Shown: positions 1-9,685, numbered from the stretch's first letter. The stretch: 64,000 nt of DNA from AP-15 sp963845735 (GCA_963845735.1 CAWJTR010000018.1:186001-250000), one strand, 5' to 3'. The notes: a model not told the origin generated them from the sequence alone. Numbers and translations are program-made.

Positions 1-940
1 GTAGGTGTAGTTGCGGAAATCGGCGCCTTCGTCGCAGAAACGTACGCCGTCGGCATTGACCATGATGGCGAACGGGTAGCTGTGCTTCTGGAAATTGTCG
101 CCGACCGCGAGATCGCCGAATTCGGGCGCGCCGTAGTCCCAGCCAACCGCATGGCAACCCGACCAGTTGCCATAGGGCATCGCGCCGATGTCGAGCGCCA
201 TCTTGATGCCGCCGCCGGTGTTGAAGCGGGTGCCGCGCACCTTGGCGAGGTCCCAGCCGGGGCCGAGATAGCGGGTGCGCATCTCGGCATTGGCCTCGAA
301 CCCGCCGCAAGCGAGGATGACCGCCTTGGCCGGGATATGGGTGGTCTTGCCCTCGACATTGGCGATCACGCCATGGACGCCGTCGTCGTCGGCGATCAGT
401 TTTTCGCCACGCGCCTCGTAGGCGACTTGGATCTGGCGCTCCTCGGCGGCCTTGAACAGGCCCTCGACCAGCCCCGGCCCGCCGCCCCAGGCTTCGAGCG
501 CCAACCCGCCCCAGAACACGAACTTGCCGTCGTGCTTGAAGGCCTGGCGCGAGTACATCGGCGCAAAGCGGATGCCCTGGCCGCGCATCCACAACAGGGT
601 TTCCTGGCTCTTGGTGATCAACAGCTCGGCCATGTCGGGATTGCTGCGGTAATCGGTCAGCCGGCCGAGATCGTCGTAATATTTGTCGGTCGTGTAGGTG
701 CCGAAATCTGCTGGTCGCGATCTCGGTCTCGGAGAGATCGCACAGCTTCAACAAATCATCGACGCCATTGTAGACAAAGCGCAATGCCCCGGCGGTGTAG
801 CGGCTGTTGCCGCCGCGCTCGTCAAAGGGCGCCGCTTCCAGCACCAGCACCCGCGCACCCTCGCCGCGCGCCGCCAGTGCCGCGCACATGCCGGCATTCC
901 CGGCGCCGACGACAACGACGTCGAACTCGCCCGCGATCAT
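1..940 (-). CDS. FAD-dependent dehydrogenase, TcuA-like (partial, frameshifted)
   Basis: Flavoprotein of the FAD-binding_2 family (fumarate reductase/succinate dehydrogenase flavoprotein type). It most resembles tricarballylate dehydrogenase TcuA, which oxidises a tricarboxylate in the cytoplasm. The N-terminus carries a Rossmann fold start (VVVVGAGNAGMCAAL, about residues 8-22), then VLVLEAAP and a flavin-contact stretch RGGNSRYTAGALR. A later LACGGFEANAEMR segment is typical of the family. The start at 940 is supported by a GGAGGGA ribosome site a few bases upstream. One extra base near 709 breaks the frame, and the protein resumes as TYTTDKYYDDLGRLT. The gene runs off the left edge, so the C-terminal part is not visible. 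Family membership is clear; the substrate is inferred. Confidence 0.8.
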   Translation of the reverse strand, partial: MIAGEFDVVVVGAGNAGMCAALAARGEGARVLVLEAAPFDERGGNSRYTAGALRFVYNGVDDLLKLCDLSETEIATSRFRHLHDRQILRRSRPADRLPQQSRHGRAVDHQEPGNPVVDARPGHPLCADVLAPGLQARRQVRVLGRVGARSLGRRAGAGRGPVQGRRGAPDPSRLRGAWRKTDRRRRRRPWRDRQCRGQDHPYPGQGGHPRLRRVRGQCRDAHPLSRPRLGPRQGARHPLQHRRRHQDGARHRRDALWQLVGLPCGWLGLRRARIRRSRGRRQFPEAQLPVRHHGQCRRRTFLRRRRRFPQLHL

Positions 941-1072
941 ATCGTCCCTCCGCCTCGGTTCGGTGCAGAGGGAGTAGCGCGCGGAAGCCAGGGGTGGCAA
1001 GCATGACGCGGCGGCGCCCGGCGCAGCAACCCCAGGGATGCGGGAACCCAGCCGGATTACTCGCCTCAACAG

Positions 1073-1327
1073 CTAACCGGCCGCTGGCCGCGCGAATACC
1101 ACCGGAAAGAACGAGTTCTGGCGCGCGGCAGCCCGCGCCCGCCGCACTTGCTCGCGCGCCGCCGCGTATTCCTGGAGTGCGGCTCGGTCGGCCGCCGCCA
1201 CCGCGGCTTGCGTTGGCAACACGCAGGCCGTCGGACAACGGGTGACGCCCCTTGTCCGGATGAATTCGGCAACCGCTGCCTCGCCGCCGCGGTCAGAGAA
1301 AATTCCTACCGGTTTCGTCCCGATCAT
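1073..1327 (-). CDS. small conserved-looking hypothetical protein
   Basis: A protein of about 84 residues, not assigned to a named family. The centre (TRGVTRCPTACVLPTQ) followed by an acidic and basic helix rich in Ala and Arg reads like small proteins I recall from Rhizobiales and Rhodospirillales, where a GVTRCPTACxLPTQ core recurs. The two cysteines in CPTAC are three residues apart, which could suit a metal or redox site, but that is speculation. No signal peptide or membrane segment is seen. The ATG at 1327 was chosen over an in-frame GTG at 1336; neither has a strong ribosome site. It lies alone between the truncated flavoprotein gene and the membrane protein gene. Confidence 0.5.
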   Translation of the reverse strand: MIGTKPVGIFSDRGGEAAVAEFIRTRGVTRCPTACVLPTQAAVAAADRAALQEYAAAREQVRRARAAARQNSFFPVVFARPAAG

Positions 1328-1574
1328 CGCGCCCACCGCTCGTGCCCAATTCGTCTCCCGAATTGGCGCTTGCAGGGCGCTATTTAATCGCGCGATCGGA
1401 CGCCGCCCATGTCGGATTTCGCGCGGGATTTCAGCGGGAACAAGCGATTACGATATGCGCCGACAGCTCAGATGGTAATGCGAAAGCATCGAGCGACGCG
1501 ACCTCGCCGACAAGGCCAACGGGAAACCTCGCTCATGGTCCCGATATGTTCGGCGAAGGATGGTCTCCGATTTC

Positions 1575-2265
1575 TCATCGCACCGCCTCGGCCGGCGTCG
1601 GCGCCCCGGACAGCGTCGGTTTCGTGGCGATGAACAGTTCGACCGTCCCGTTGTCCGGCAGAGCCTCGCTGGGCGGAACCCGACTCTGATAAGGGATGCC
1701 GAACTTCGCCAGTCCTGCCAGTAATATTTTCATCGTATCCGAGCGACCATCGCTGTTGTCGTAGACATTGATCGCCATCGATTTAATGTCGCCGAATATC
1801 GTCGTCGTCTCGGGGCCACGCGGCGTCCCAATTCGCCGATTTCAGTACATTGACGATTTCGGTGGCGTAGTGATAGGCCTCGATATCGCCGGGAGAGCAT
1901 GAGACCATGACTTGACGGGTTCCAAACGGGCGAAGGTAATCGGCGAGTTTTCCGCCCGTGTCGGCGCTTATGGTGCGCCTTTTCGTACTTTGTTTCAGCG
2001 TGTCGATCTGATTTTCGAGAGCCTGAACTTGCTTGGTCTGCGCTGCAGAACGGAGTTCTTCGTTGGAGATCCGATCCGTGTAAATGTGCGTTTGCCATGC
2101 TGTCGCCGCGACGGCAAGCCCGCCCAATAAGGCAATCCCAGCGATCCGCAACCGCTTTGTGGCGGACCCGGCCGGCAGCGTGCCGGCCGCGGCCACAGCA
2201 ACAGCACTCAGGATCAGCGCCAGCAAGGCCGGCAACCACGGCGCCAGGGCAGCTGTCGACGACAT
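1575..2265 (-). CDS. membrane-anchored protein of unknown function (frameshifted)
   Basis: No family recognised. The N-terminal 60 residues contain two hydrophobic stretches (PWLPALLALILSAVAVAAAG and IAGIALLGGLAVAATAW), so the protein is probably held in the inner membrane by a hairpin. A short likely coiled coil (SAAQTKQVQALENQIDTLKQ) follows, then a small mixed domain including FGTRQVMVSCSPGDIEAY and a C-terminal part beginning near TTTIFGDIKSMAINVYDN. The frame changes near 1812, and joining the two frames gives about 230 residues. The start at 2265 (MSSTAALAP) is one of two options; a GTG lies 9 bases upstream. The gene is last in the minus-strand run and begins about 30 bases after the MFS carrier, which suggests cotranscription. 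Confidence 0.55.
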
Positions 2266-2295
2266 CCAACCCACATCTTAGTCGTTGCAGCTCGG

Positions 2296-3578
2296 CTAAT
2301 CCGCGGCGAACGCGGCATCCGCCGGCTCGGGTTCGCGCCCGCCGACGCCGATGAACAAAACCATCACCGCCGCGCCGAGCAGCAACAGACCGGCCAGCAT
2401 GAACGCCTCGAGGTAAGTGCCAAAGGCTCCGCGCAAAACCCCGCCGAGATAGGCCGCCAAGGCGGCGCCGATCTGGTGGATCACGGTGATCCAGGCGACC
2501 ATGATCCCGGTCCTCTCGGTGCCGACGACGCGGTTGAGCAGGCGCACCGTCGGCGGCACGCTGGCGATCCAGTCGAGGCCATAGAACACCGCGAACAACG
2601 GCAGGCCGTAGATCGACATGCCAAAGGCGAAGGGCAAATACATCAGCGCCAGCCCGCGCAGCCCATAATACCAGGCGAGCAGCACCCGGTTGTCCCAGCG
2701 ATCGCTGAGCCAGCCCGACAAAGTGCCGCCGATGAAACTGAACACCCCGGTCGCGGCGAGCAGACCTGCCCCGGCAACCTCGCTCAGCCCGTGATCGACG
2801 CAGGCGGGGATCAGATGCGTGCCGATCAGCCCGTTGGTCGTGGCGCCGCACACGAAGTAACCGCCCGCGATCAGCCAGAAATCGCGCTTGCGTGCGCCGG
2901 CACCGAGCGCGCGAAAGGCAATGACGAGCGGATTTCCCTGCGGCGGCTGCTTCGATGTTCGGCTCGCCCTCGCCGCCGTAGGGGGTCAAGCCCAGATCAC
3001 GCGGCCGGTCGCGCATCAAGAGTGCGACGAGCGGGACAAACACCACCACCGTGCCGGCCAAGACCAGCGACATCGCGCGCCACCCGAAATGGGTGACGAG
3101 CTCGGCCAGATTCGGGAGAAAAACCAGCTGCCCGGCGGCATTGGCGGCGGTCAGCAGACCCGACCACCAGCCCCTGGCGCCGGCGAAACCAGCGCGCCGC
3201 GATATAGGCCGATAGAAAGGCGCCGATAACGCCGGTGCCGGCGCCGACGACCACGCCCCACAGCAAAACCAGCTGCCACGCCTGACGCATTGCCGGCGAC
3301 AGCGCGACCGCGGCGGCCGTCAACGCTAGCGCCAAGGTCATCGTGCGACGCACGCCAAAGCGGTCCATCAGGGCCGCGGCAAACGGCCCGACCAGACCGT
3401 AGAGCAGCAGATTGATGCCGATAGCGAACGAAATCGTCGCCCGCGACCAGTCGAATTCCTGTTCGAGCGGGACGATCAGCACCCCGGGCGCGGCGCGCAC
3501 CCCTGCGGTCAAGAGTCCCACCACGAACGTGACCGCGGCGACGATCCAGGCGTAGTGCAGCTTCTTCGCTGAAGCCAT
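2296..3578 (-). CDS. MFS transporter (two frameshifts)
   Basis: Major facilitator superfamily carrier of about 425 residues in the inner membrane, resembling the oxalate/formate-antiporter-like and monocarboxylate branch. The first half starts MASAKKLHYAWIVAAVTFVV and has the loop 2-3 motif as ALMDRFGVRRTM. The second half contains GTLSGWLSDRWDNRVLL, the equivalent loop of the C-terminal six-helix bundle. The frame breaks near 3160, in a run of three C, and near 2945; the three segments join into one normal-length carrier. The start at 3578 has a GAGGAGCGAGG ribosome site immediately upstream. It follows ribBX in the same direction with a gap of about 77 bases. The substrate is unknown; an organic acid is plausible given the acyl-CoA synthetase upstream. 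Confidence 0.8.
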
Positions 3579-3655
3579 CCTCGCTCCTCAGCTGACCTGG
3601 CTCAGCGATGGCCGACTAGCATCGGCAGTAACCTCGCACCCATCGGCGCGCCACG

Positions 3656-4742
3656 CTATTCGCCCTCGAGCGGCTCGGTTTCGACGATCTCGATGCCGAA
3701 GCCGGCCAGGCCGACATAGGTTCGTGAGCGGGTCGCCAACAGCTGAATCGACGAGATCCGCAGGTCGCGCAGGATCTGTGCGCCGAGCCCGACTTCGCGC
3801 CATTGCACATTGCGCTCGCGCTCCGACGGGGTCGTCTCCTCGCTAATCGCTGAGATCGGCACGCCCGACGTGCCGTCGCGCAGATAGACCAGCACGCCCT
3901 GCCCGGCGGTCTTGAAACGGTCGAGGGCGGCATGGATCGGCTTCGCCCCGCCGAATACGTCCTCGAGCACATTGGCGCGATGCAGTCGGGTCGGCACATT
4001 GGCGCCGTCGCCGATATTGCCGTAGACGAACGCGTAGTGATGCACCTTGTCGAACGGCGTCACATAGGCATAGCCGGCGAGTTCGCCGATCTCGCTCGCG
4101 ACTTTGAACTCGGCGACCCGCGAGACGAGTTTCTCGCGCGCTTGGCGGTAGGCGATCAAATCGGCGACCGAAATGCGCTGCAGCGCGTGCTGTTGCGCGA
4201 AGGCGGCGACTTGCGGCCCGCGCATGACCGTGCCGTCGTCATTGACCAGCTCGCAGATCGCCGCCACCGGTTCGAGGCCGGAGAGCCGGCAGAAATCGAC
4301 CGCCGCCTCGGTATGGCCGGAGCGCATCAAAACGCCGCCATCCCTGGCGATCAGCGGAAAGATGTGGCCCGGCCGGACAAAATCGGACGCGGCCGGCATT
4401 GCCATTCGCCAGATTGCGGATCGTCGCGGTGCGGTCGTCGGCCGAAATGCCGGTGGTCGTGCCGTGGCGGTAATCGACCGAAACGGTAAAGGCGGTGCCG
4501 TGGATCGCGTCGTTGTCGGCGACCATCGGCGCCAGATGGAGCCGCCGTGCGATCTCGCCGGTCAGCGGCGCACAGACGATGCCGCAGGTATGGCGGATGA
4601 TGAACGCCATCTTCTCCGGCGTGGCGTGGACCGCGGCGAGGATCAGATCACCCTCGTTCTCGCGGTCGTCGTCATCGGTGACGACGACGATGTCGCCGGC
4701 GGCGAACGCATCGATCGCCTGGCGGACACGGGATTGGGGCAC
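3656..4742 (-). CDS. ribB: 3,4-dihydroxy-2-butanone-4-phosphate synthase with degenerate GTP cyclohydrolase II domain (RibBX type, frameshifted)
   Basis: Riboflavin biosynthesis enzyme that makes dihydroxybutanone phosphate from ribulose 5-phosphate. Residues 1 to about 200 are the RibB domain: DDDDRENEGDL holds the acidic metal-binding loop and the later RSGHTEAAVDFCRL segment completes the active site. The C-terminal 170 residues align with GTP cyclohydrolase II, but the usual zinc-binding cysteine cluster is replaced by RLHRANVLEDVFGGAKPIH, with no cysteine. This half should therefore not be a working RibA, a form called RibBX in proteobacteria. The frame breaks near 4405 (one extra base). 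GTG at 4742 was chosen because GAGAGGA lies 5 bases upstream, whereas a longer reading would overlap the preceding gene. Confidence 0.85.
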
Positions 4743-4770
4743 GTCGATCCTCTCGGCAGCCGCCGCCCGG

Positions 4771-5171
4771 CTAGGCAAAGCCGTTGGCGGCGAGAAATTT
4801 CGGGTTCGCAAGACGCAGCCTGGCGATGGTCATCCGCCACAGAATAGCGCGGGCGCGGGTATCGCGGTCCGGCGAATTCTCGAACGCCCCATTGCGCAGC
4901 TCGCAGGCGAAGCGCCGCAGTATCTCCGAGCCCTCACCCACAGTGCCGGAGACGGGGATGAGGGATCCTCCGGGTGGTACAGCATCGCCAGCTCGCGGAG
5001 AAGCGCGTACTCCGGCACATCAGTATTGGCCTCACGCTCGGCAACCGCCATGCAATTGGCGACGAGCAGCGCCTCGAGCCGCCGCTCGGGCGGCAGCAGC
5101 GGCATCAAATCGTTCAGCAACACGTCGCGGGCGAGCGCTAATAGTGCCGGACCATCGGGCAAATCATGCAT
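4771..5171 (-). CDS. DUF6285 domain protein (frameshifted)
   Basis: Small helical protein of about 130 residues matching what I recall of DUF6285, a family of unknown function that usually sits beside APH-type phosphotransferases and acyl-CoA enzymes. The start reads MHDLPDGPALLALARDVL and the middle has LLVANCMAVAEREAN, which match the family's helices. The frame breaks near 4955 in a run of C. After the break the protein continues with EILRRFACELRNGAFENS and ends TIARLRLANPKFLAANGFA, a typical family ending. The ATG at 5171 is in the same open frame as the upstream phosphotransferase, with no stop codon between them, so the two may be read as one chain. Confidence 0.7.
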
Positions 5172-6293
5172 CGCCGGGAGCTCCGCCCCTTTCGGCGAAG
5201 CGGAGCTTCGCCTGTCGGGAGGGCGCGAGCCCGGCTCGCACCCGCGGTCGAGCAGCATCAAGATCTCCAGCTCGCATTCGCTGGCGCGCCGCCCGGTCAA
5301 GGCGAGATCGAGGCTGCGTTCGCCGCCCAGCATGTGACGGTCGCTCTGCTGCAAGGCAATCACCGCCCAGCGCACGCTCGCCAGCACCTCCCAGAACCGG
5401 ACCCGAAGCGGGTCAATGACGGCGCCGCTCTCGTTCTCGTAGCCGCGGTAGAACGGGGCGCGATCGGCAATCCCGCCAGCTTCGCGGTCGAGCCGGGCAA
5501 ACCGCCAGCCCTTGCAGCAGAACCAGCCGATATCCTCGTGCGGATCGCCCCAACCAGCGAATTCCCAGTCGAGGATGCCGGTCAGCCGGGCGCCGTCGAG
5601 CAGATAATTGCCGGTGCGGAAATCATGGTGGCACAGCACCGGGGGGACAGGCGCGGGCAGGTGCGTCTCGAGCCAGCGGATGCCCCATTCGAGCACCGGA
5701 CGCGGCGCTGGATGACTATCGAGATAGGCGCGAAACCCGGCGATCTGTTGCGCTGGCCCGCTCTGTTCATAGGGTCGCAAAAAGCCGAGGTCGGACCGCG
5801 GCGGCCGGATTGTGTGGATACGGGCGAGCTCTTGCCCAAGCCGCTCGGCGATTGCCGGCAGCACCGGGTCGAGCGCCGGATCGCGGGTGATGCGATGCGC
5901 GGCGGCGGTCCCCGATGCCCGCCGCATGACAAGGAACGGCTTGCCGAACACCGCCGGGTCGGCGTTGGCGAAAAGCGGCTCGGGCACCGTAACCCCGGCC
6001 CCGAACGCGGCCTGCAGCACGGCGAATTCCTGCAGGCGGTCAAGGCTGGACGGGACCCCGGTCGCGGCCGCCGCGCGCAGCACGAGACGCTGGTCGCCAT
6101 CGAGCCGGCCGCCCGAAAAACGCGCGTCGATGCCCCAATTTTCTTGAATCGAACCGCCGCTGAGCGGCGTCAGCCCGGTGATCTCGCAGGCCGTCGCTCC
6201 GCTCGCTGCGGCGAGGAACCGCGCCAATGACGCCCTGCGGTCATCGCCAGTGACCGGCGGCGAATCAGATCGCGGCGACCGCGTGCCCGCCAT
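5172..6293 (-). CDS. APH-family phosphotransferase
   Basis: Kinase-fold phosphotransferase of the aminoglycoside phosphotransferase/choline kinase group, cytoplasmic. The Brenner-type catalytic motif is VLCHHDFRTGNYLLD (H-x-D-x4-N) near residue 205, followed by the metal-binding ILDWEFAGWGDP. LSGGSIQENW near residue 30 is the nucleotide-loop region. Members found with SDRs and acyl-CoA enzymes are thought to act on small-molecule hydroxyl groups, not on antibiotics; the substrate here is unknown. The ATG at 6293 overlaps the SDR end by about 29 bases. No stop codon occurs before the DUF6285 start at 5171. The linker of about 25 residues is rich in Pro, Ser and Arg and holds a perfect hairpin, so it looks like intergenic DNA read through. 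Confidence 0.75.
5194..5212. repeat. perfect hairpin in the phosphotransferase/DUF6285 junction
   Basis: Eight-base arms GGCGAAGC and GCTTCGCC surround a three-base loop. It lies inside the open junction between the phosphotransferase and DUF6285 reading frames. A related GGCGGAGCTTCGCC string occurs at about 16380 in non-coding DNA, suggesting a dispersed intergenic motif. Confidence 0.5.
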
Positions 6294-7038
6294 CGACCGC
6301 GATGACCGCGCCGGTGATATAGGCTCCCGCCGGCGAGGCCAACAACAGCATCGCCCCGTCGAGATCGTGCGGCTGCCCGACGCGGCGCAGCGGGATGCGC
6401 GCCGTGAGCTTTTTGCCGGCCTCGCTGGCCAGGAACTCGCGAGCAAAGTCGGTGTCGACATAGCCCGGCGCCAGCGCGTTTACCAGGATGCGGTGGCGCG
6501 CCAGTTCCATCGCCAGCGCATGGGTCAGGTGGATCAGCCCGGCCTTGGCCGCACAATAGCTCGGCACCCACGCGATGGTGCGCGATCCCAATACCGAGGC
6601 GATGTTGACGATCCGACCGGGCCGTCCGCGGTCGACCAGATGGCTCGCGAATTCGCGGGCCATCAGCCAAGCCCCCTTCAAATCGGTGTCGATGACGTAA
6701 TCCCAGTCCTCTTCGGTATGTTCGAGCGCCGGCTTGGAGACGACGACCCCCGCGTTGTTGACCAGCAGGCTCAGCGGCCCGAGCGCCTGCTCGGCCGCGG
6801 CGACCGCGGCAGCGACACTGTCCGCCCGGGTCACGTCGAGCGCGATCGGCAGGCAATTGCCGCCATCCGCTTCGATCTCGCGCGCCGCCTCGGCGAGCCG
6901 GTCGGTGCGGCGCGCGGCCAGCGCCACCTTGGCGCCCGCGGCGGCCAGCAGCAGCGCCAGATGCCGCCCGATGCCGCTCGACGCGCCGGTGACCAGCGCC
7001 ACCTGACCGGTCAGGTCGAAACTTGGCAGCGGGGTCAT
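6265..7038 (-). CDS. short-chain dehydrogenase/reductase (SDR)
   Basis: Classical SDR of 257 residues, an NAD(P)-dependent oxidoreductase of the cytoplasm. The cofactor motif is VTGASSGIGRHLAL (residues about 16-29). LLVNNAGVVV and the catalytic serine and YCAAK (Tyr and Lys three residues apart) follow in normal order, and the C-terminus ends YITGAVIAVDGGHAV. The basic residues after the second strand (AARRTDRL) favour NADPH. It starts about 120 bases downstream of the acyl-CoA synthetase and overlaps the phosphotransferase start, so the three are probably one transcript. A role in oxidising or reducing a hydroxyacyl-type intermediate would fit, but the substrate is inferred. Confidence 0.9.
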   Translation of the reverse strand: MTPLPSFDLTGQVALVTGASSGIGRHLALLLAAAGAKVALAARRTDRLAEAAREIEADGGNCLPIALDVTRADSVAAAVAAAEQALGPLSLLVNNAGVVVSKPALEHTEEDWDYVIDTDLKGAWLMAREFASHLVDRGRPGRIVNIASVLGSRTIAWVPSYCAAKAGLIHLTHALAMELARHRILVNALAPGYVDTDFAREFLASEAGKKLTARIPLRRVGQPHDLDGAMLLLASPAGAYITGAVIAVDGGHAVAAI

Positions 7039-7058
7039 TCGTTGGCCATTCCCGGTTT

Positions 7059-7148
7059 GTCATGCCCGGACTTGTTCCGGGCGTCCACGACCCGCGGGAT
7101 AGCCCTCGCAAGGGTCGCGTGGATGGCCGGGACAGGCCGGGCCATGAC
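7059..7148. repeat. long imperfect palindrome, copy 1 of a dispersed intergenic repeat
   Basis: The 90-base stretch between the acyl-CoA synthetase and SDR genes folds on itself. The left arm begins GTCATGCCCGG and reaches TCCACG; the right arm runs from CGTGGATGGCCGG to CCATGAC. The arms are about 31 bases each with few mismatches. A second copy lies at 31244-31324. Being within an operon, it could act on RNA as a stability or processing hairpin. Confidence 0.8.
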
Positions 7149-7159
7149 GACGTATAGCC

Positions 7160-8804
7160 TCACCGCGCAGTCTCCTTGGCGCGCTCGCGCAGTTCGTACT
7201 TCTGGATCTTGCCGGTCGAGGTCTTCGGCAAGGGCCCGAACACGACCGAGCGCGGCACTTTGAAATGGGCGAGGTTGGCGCGGCACCAGGCGATAATGTC
7301 GTCCGCCGCGACCGCGCTCGGCATCCGGCTTCAGGGTGACGAAGGCGCATGGGCTCTCGCCCCAGACCGGGTCGGGCTTGGCGACCACCGCCGCCTCGAA
7401 GATCTGCGGGTGACGGTAGAGCACTTCTTCGACCTCGATCGAGGAGATGTTCTCCCCGCCCGAGATGATGATGTCCTTCGACCGATCCTTGATCTCGACA
7501 TAGCCATCCGGGTGCCGGACCGCGAGATCGCCGGTATGGAACCAGCCGTGTTCGAATGCGGCTTCGGTCGCCGCCGGGTTCTTCAGATACCCCTTCATCA
7601 GCGTGTTTCCGCGCAACATCAGCTCGCCGATCGTCGAGCCATCTGCCGCGACATCCGTCATGGTCTGCGGATCGACGACCCGCAGCCGGTCCAGCGTCGG
7701 ATAGGCCACGCCCTGGCGCGCGGTAAGCGCGGCGCGCTCGGTCAGCGGCAAACCGGCCCATTCCGGCTGCCAGGCGCAGATCGCCGAGGGGCCATAGCTT
7801 TCGGTCAGGCCATAGAGGTGGGTGACGCGAAACCCCATGCGTTCCATCGCCTCGATCACCGCCGAGGGCGGCGCCGCACCTCCGGTCGCAGCCTCGACGA
7901 CATGATCGAAGCGGCGCTTATCCGCTTCGGGCGCGTGCACCAGCATATTCAGCACGATCGGCGCGCCGCACAGATGAGTGACCCGGTGCTCGACGATCGC
8001 GGCGAAGATCGCCGCCGGCTCGACCCGGCGCAGGCAAACATGGGTTCCGGCGACGGCGGTCACCGCCCAAGGGTAGGTCCAGCCGTTGCAATGGAACATC
8101 GGCAAGGTCCACAGATAGACCGAGTCGCGATCGAGCCCGAAAGCAATTGCATTGCCGAGCGCGTTCAGAAACGCGCCGCGATGATGATAGACGACGCCCT
8201 TGGGATTGCCGGTGGTGCCCGAGGTGTAGTTGAGCGCGATCGGCGCCCATTCGTCGGCGGGGCCGCTCCAATGCGCAGTCGGGTCGCCTTCGTTGAGAAA
8301 GTCCTCGTAATCCATGCCGCCGAGCGCGTCGCCGCCGGACATGTCGTCGATCTCGACCACCGGCAGCGGCCGGCCCAGCTCGTCGAGGGCCGGTTTGACG
8401 ATCGGGGCGAATTCGCGATCGGCGATCAGCAACTTGGCTTCGCCATGGGCGAGGATGAAAGCGATCGAGCGCGCGTCGAGACGATAGTTTAGCGCGTTCA
8501 GCACGGCCCCCGCCATCGGCACCCCGTAATGCGCCTCGAGCAAGGCCGGCACGTTCGGCGCCATGACCGCGACGGTGTCTCCCGGCCGGATGCCGCGCCG
8601 CCGCAACGCATCGGCGAGCCGCAGGCAACGCGCATAAAACTCGCGATAGCTGAAACGGGCCTCTCCGTGCACGACCGCGAGCTTGTCCGGGTAGATCGAA
8701 GCCGCGCGGGCCAAAAAGGAAAGCGGCGTCAGCGCCGTAAAGTTCGCGGCATTCCTGGCGAGATGCGGTGCGTCGTATTGATGCGGTCCTGCAGCCGAGG
8801 ACAA
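7160..8804 (-). CDS. acyl-CoA synthetase, AMP-binding family (frameshifted)
   Basis: Adenylate-forming ligase of about 548 residues that activates a carboxylic acid with ATP and CoA. The P-loop-like motif is NYTSGTTGNPKGVVYHHRG near residue 185; GLTESYGP near 330 and WFHTGDLA with the DGYVEIKDRSKD hinge follow. The domain order matches medium- and long-chain fatty acyl-CoA synthetases. The frame breaks near 7310 by one extra base. The true C-terminus then reads PLPKTSTGKIQKYELRERAK, including the catalytic lysine of TGKIQK, and stops at 7160. The start is a TTG at 8804 with AGAGG seven bases upstream, since no ATG occurs early enough. It is probably the first gene of the minus-strand operon that reaches the MFS carrier. 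Confidence 0.85.
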
Positions 8805-8893
8805 GACTAGCCTCTTTTCTTTTCTACCATTTCGCCGGCATCCTCACGAGCCAAGGCGCCAAGGTCAAGCGGCGGCGCTCTCCGGAGGGGATT

Positions 8894-9545
8894 TTGCACA
8901 TCGACATCGTCGCCGATATCGCCTGCCCCTGGTGCTATATCGGCAAACGACGGCTCGAACGCGCCTTGGCGCTGCGGCCCGACATCGTCGCGACGCGGTC
9001 GTGGCGCCCCTTCCAGCTAAATCCGGACATGCCCGCCGAGGGAATTTCGCGGGAGTTCTACCTGGCGGCGAAGTTCGGCAACCCGCGCCAGGCCGTGCGC
9101 AGCTATACCGCGATCGCCGCTGCCGGGCGCGGCGAGGGGATCGAATTCGCTTTTGAGCGCATCCGGCGGACGCCGAACACCCTGCGCGCCCATCGGCTGA
9201 TCCGGCTTGCCGCAACCGAGGGCTGCGGCGATGCGATGGTCGAGGCCCTGTTCCGCGCCTACTTCATCGACGGGCTCGACATCGGCGACATCCAAACCTT
9301 GGCCGCGCTCGCCGCGCGCGCCGGTCTCGACCATGACACGACCCGCGAGCTATTTGGCCGGCGAGGCGGGAGCCGAGGAAGTGCTCGCCGAAGAAGACCG
9401 GGCGCGAAGGCTCGGCATTCATGCCGTACCGTGCTTTGTCCTCGAACGCGGCTACGCGATCGCCGGCGCGCAAGAACCCGAGATGTTTCTGCCGCTGTTC
9501 GACATCGCCGCCGGGATCGGCAACCCGGCCGCGGCCGAAGGGTGA
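8894..9545 (+). CDS. DsbA-family oxidoreductase, FrnE-like (frameshifted)
   Basis: Thioredoxin-fold protein with an inserted helical domain, about 217 residues, of the FrnE/2-hydroxychromene-2-carboxylate isomerase branch of the DsbA family. The active site is CPWC at residues about 12-15 (DIACPWCYIGKRRLERAL), and the cis-proline loop is HAVPCFVLERGYAIAGAQ. No signal peptide is seen, so it is cytoplasmic, as expected for FrnE. The frame breaks near 9351 and resumes YLAGEAGAEEVLAEEDRARR. The start is a TTG at 8894, chosen because GGAGG lies five bases upstream and the protein then begins just before the first beta strand. It diverges from the acyl-CoA synthetase gene across a 90-base gap. Confidence 0.8.
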
Positions 9546-9685
9546 CCGCCAGCACCCAAGCCTGCCAGCGGTCGGGCGGATCTATCGGATGTAGTATTCA
9601 GGATGCTGCCGGGCACCCAAGCATTGCATGACGAGCGTGTACAAAGCTAAAATACACGACCTATTTATTAACCATAAGGTGCCGC

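Noticed and set aside
4743..4811. Longer N-terminus for ribB starting at 4811
   Set aside because: It would overlap the end of the DUF6285 gene; GTG at 4742 has a proper ribosome site and fits RibB length.
6294..6461. Longer N-terminus for the phosphotransferase
   Set aside because: The extra residues overlap the SDR coding region and look like an out-of-frame reading of it.
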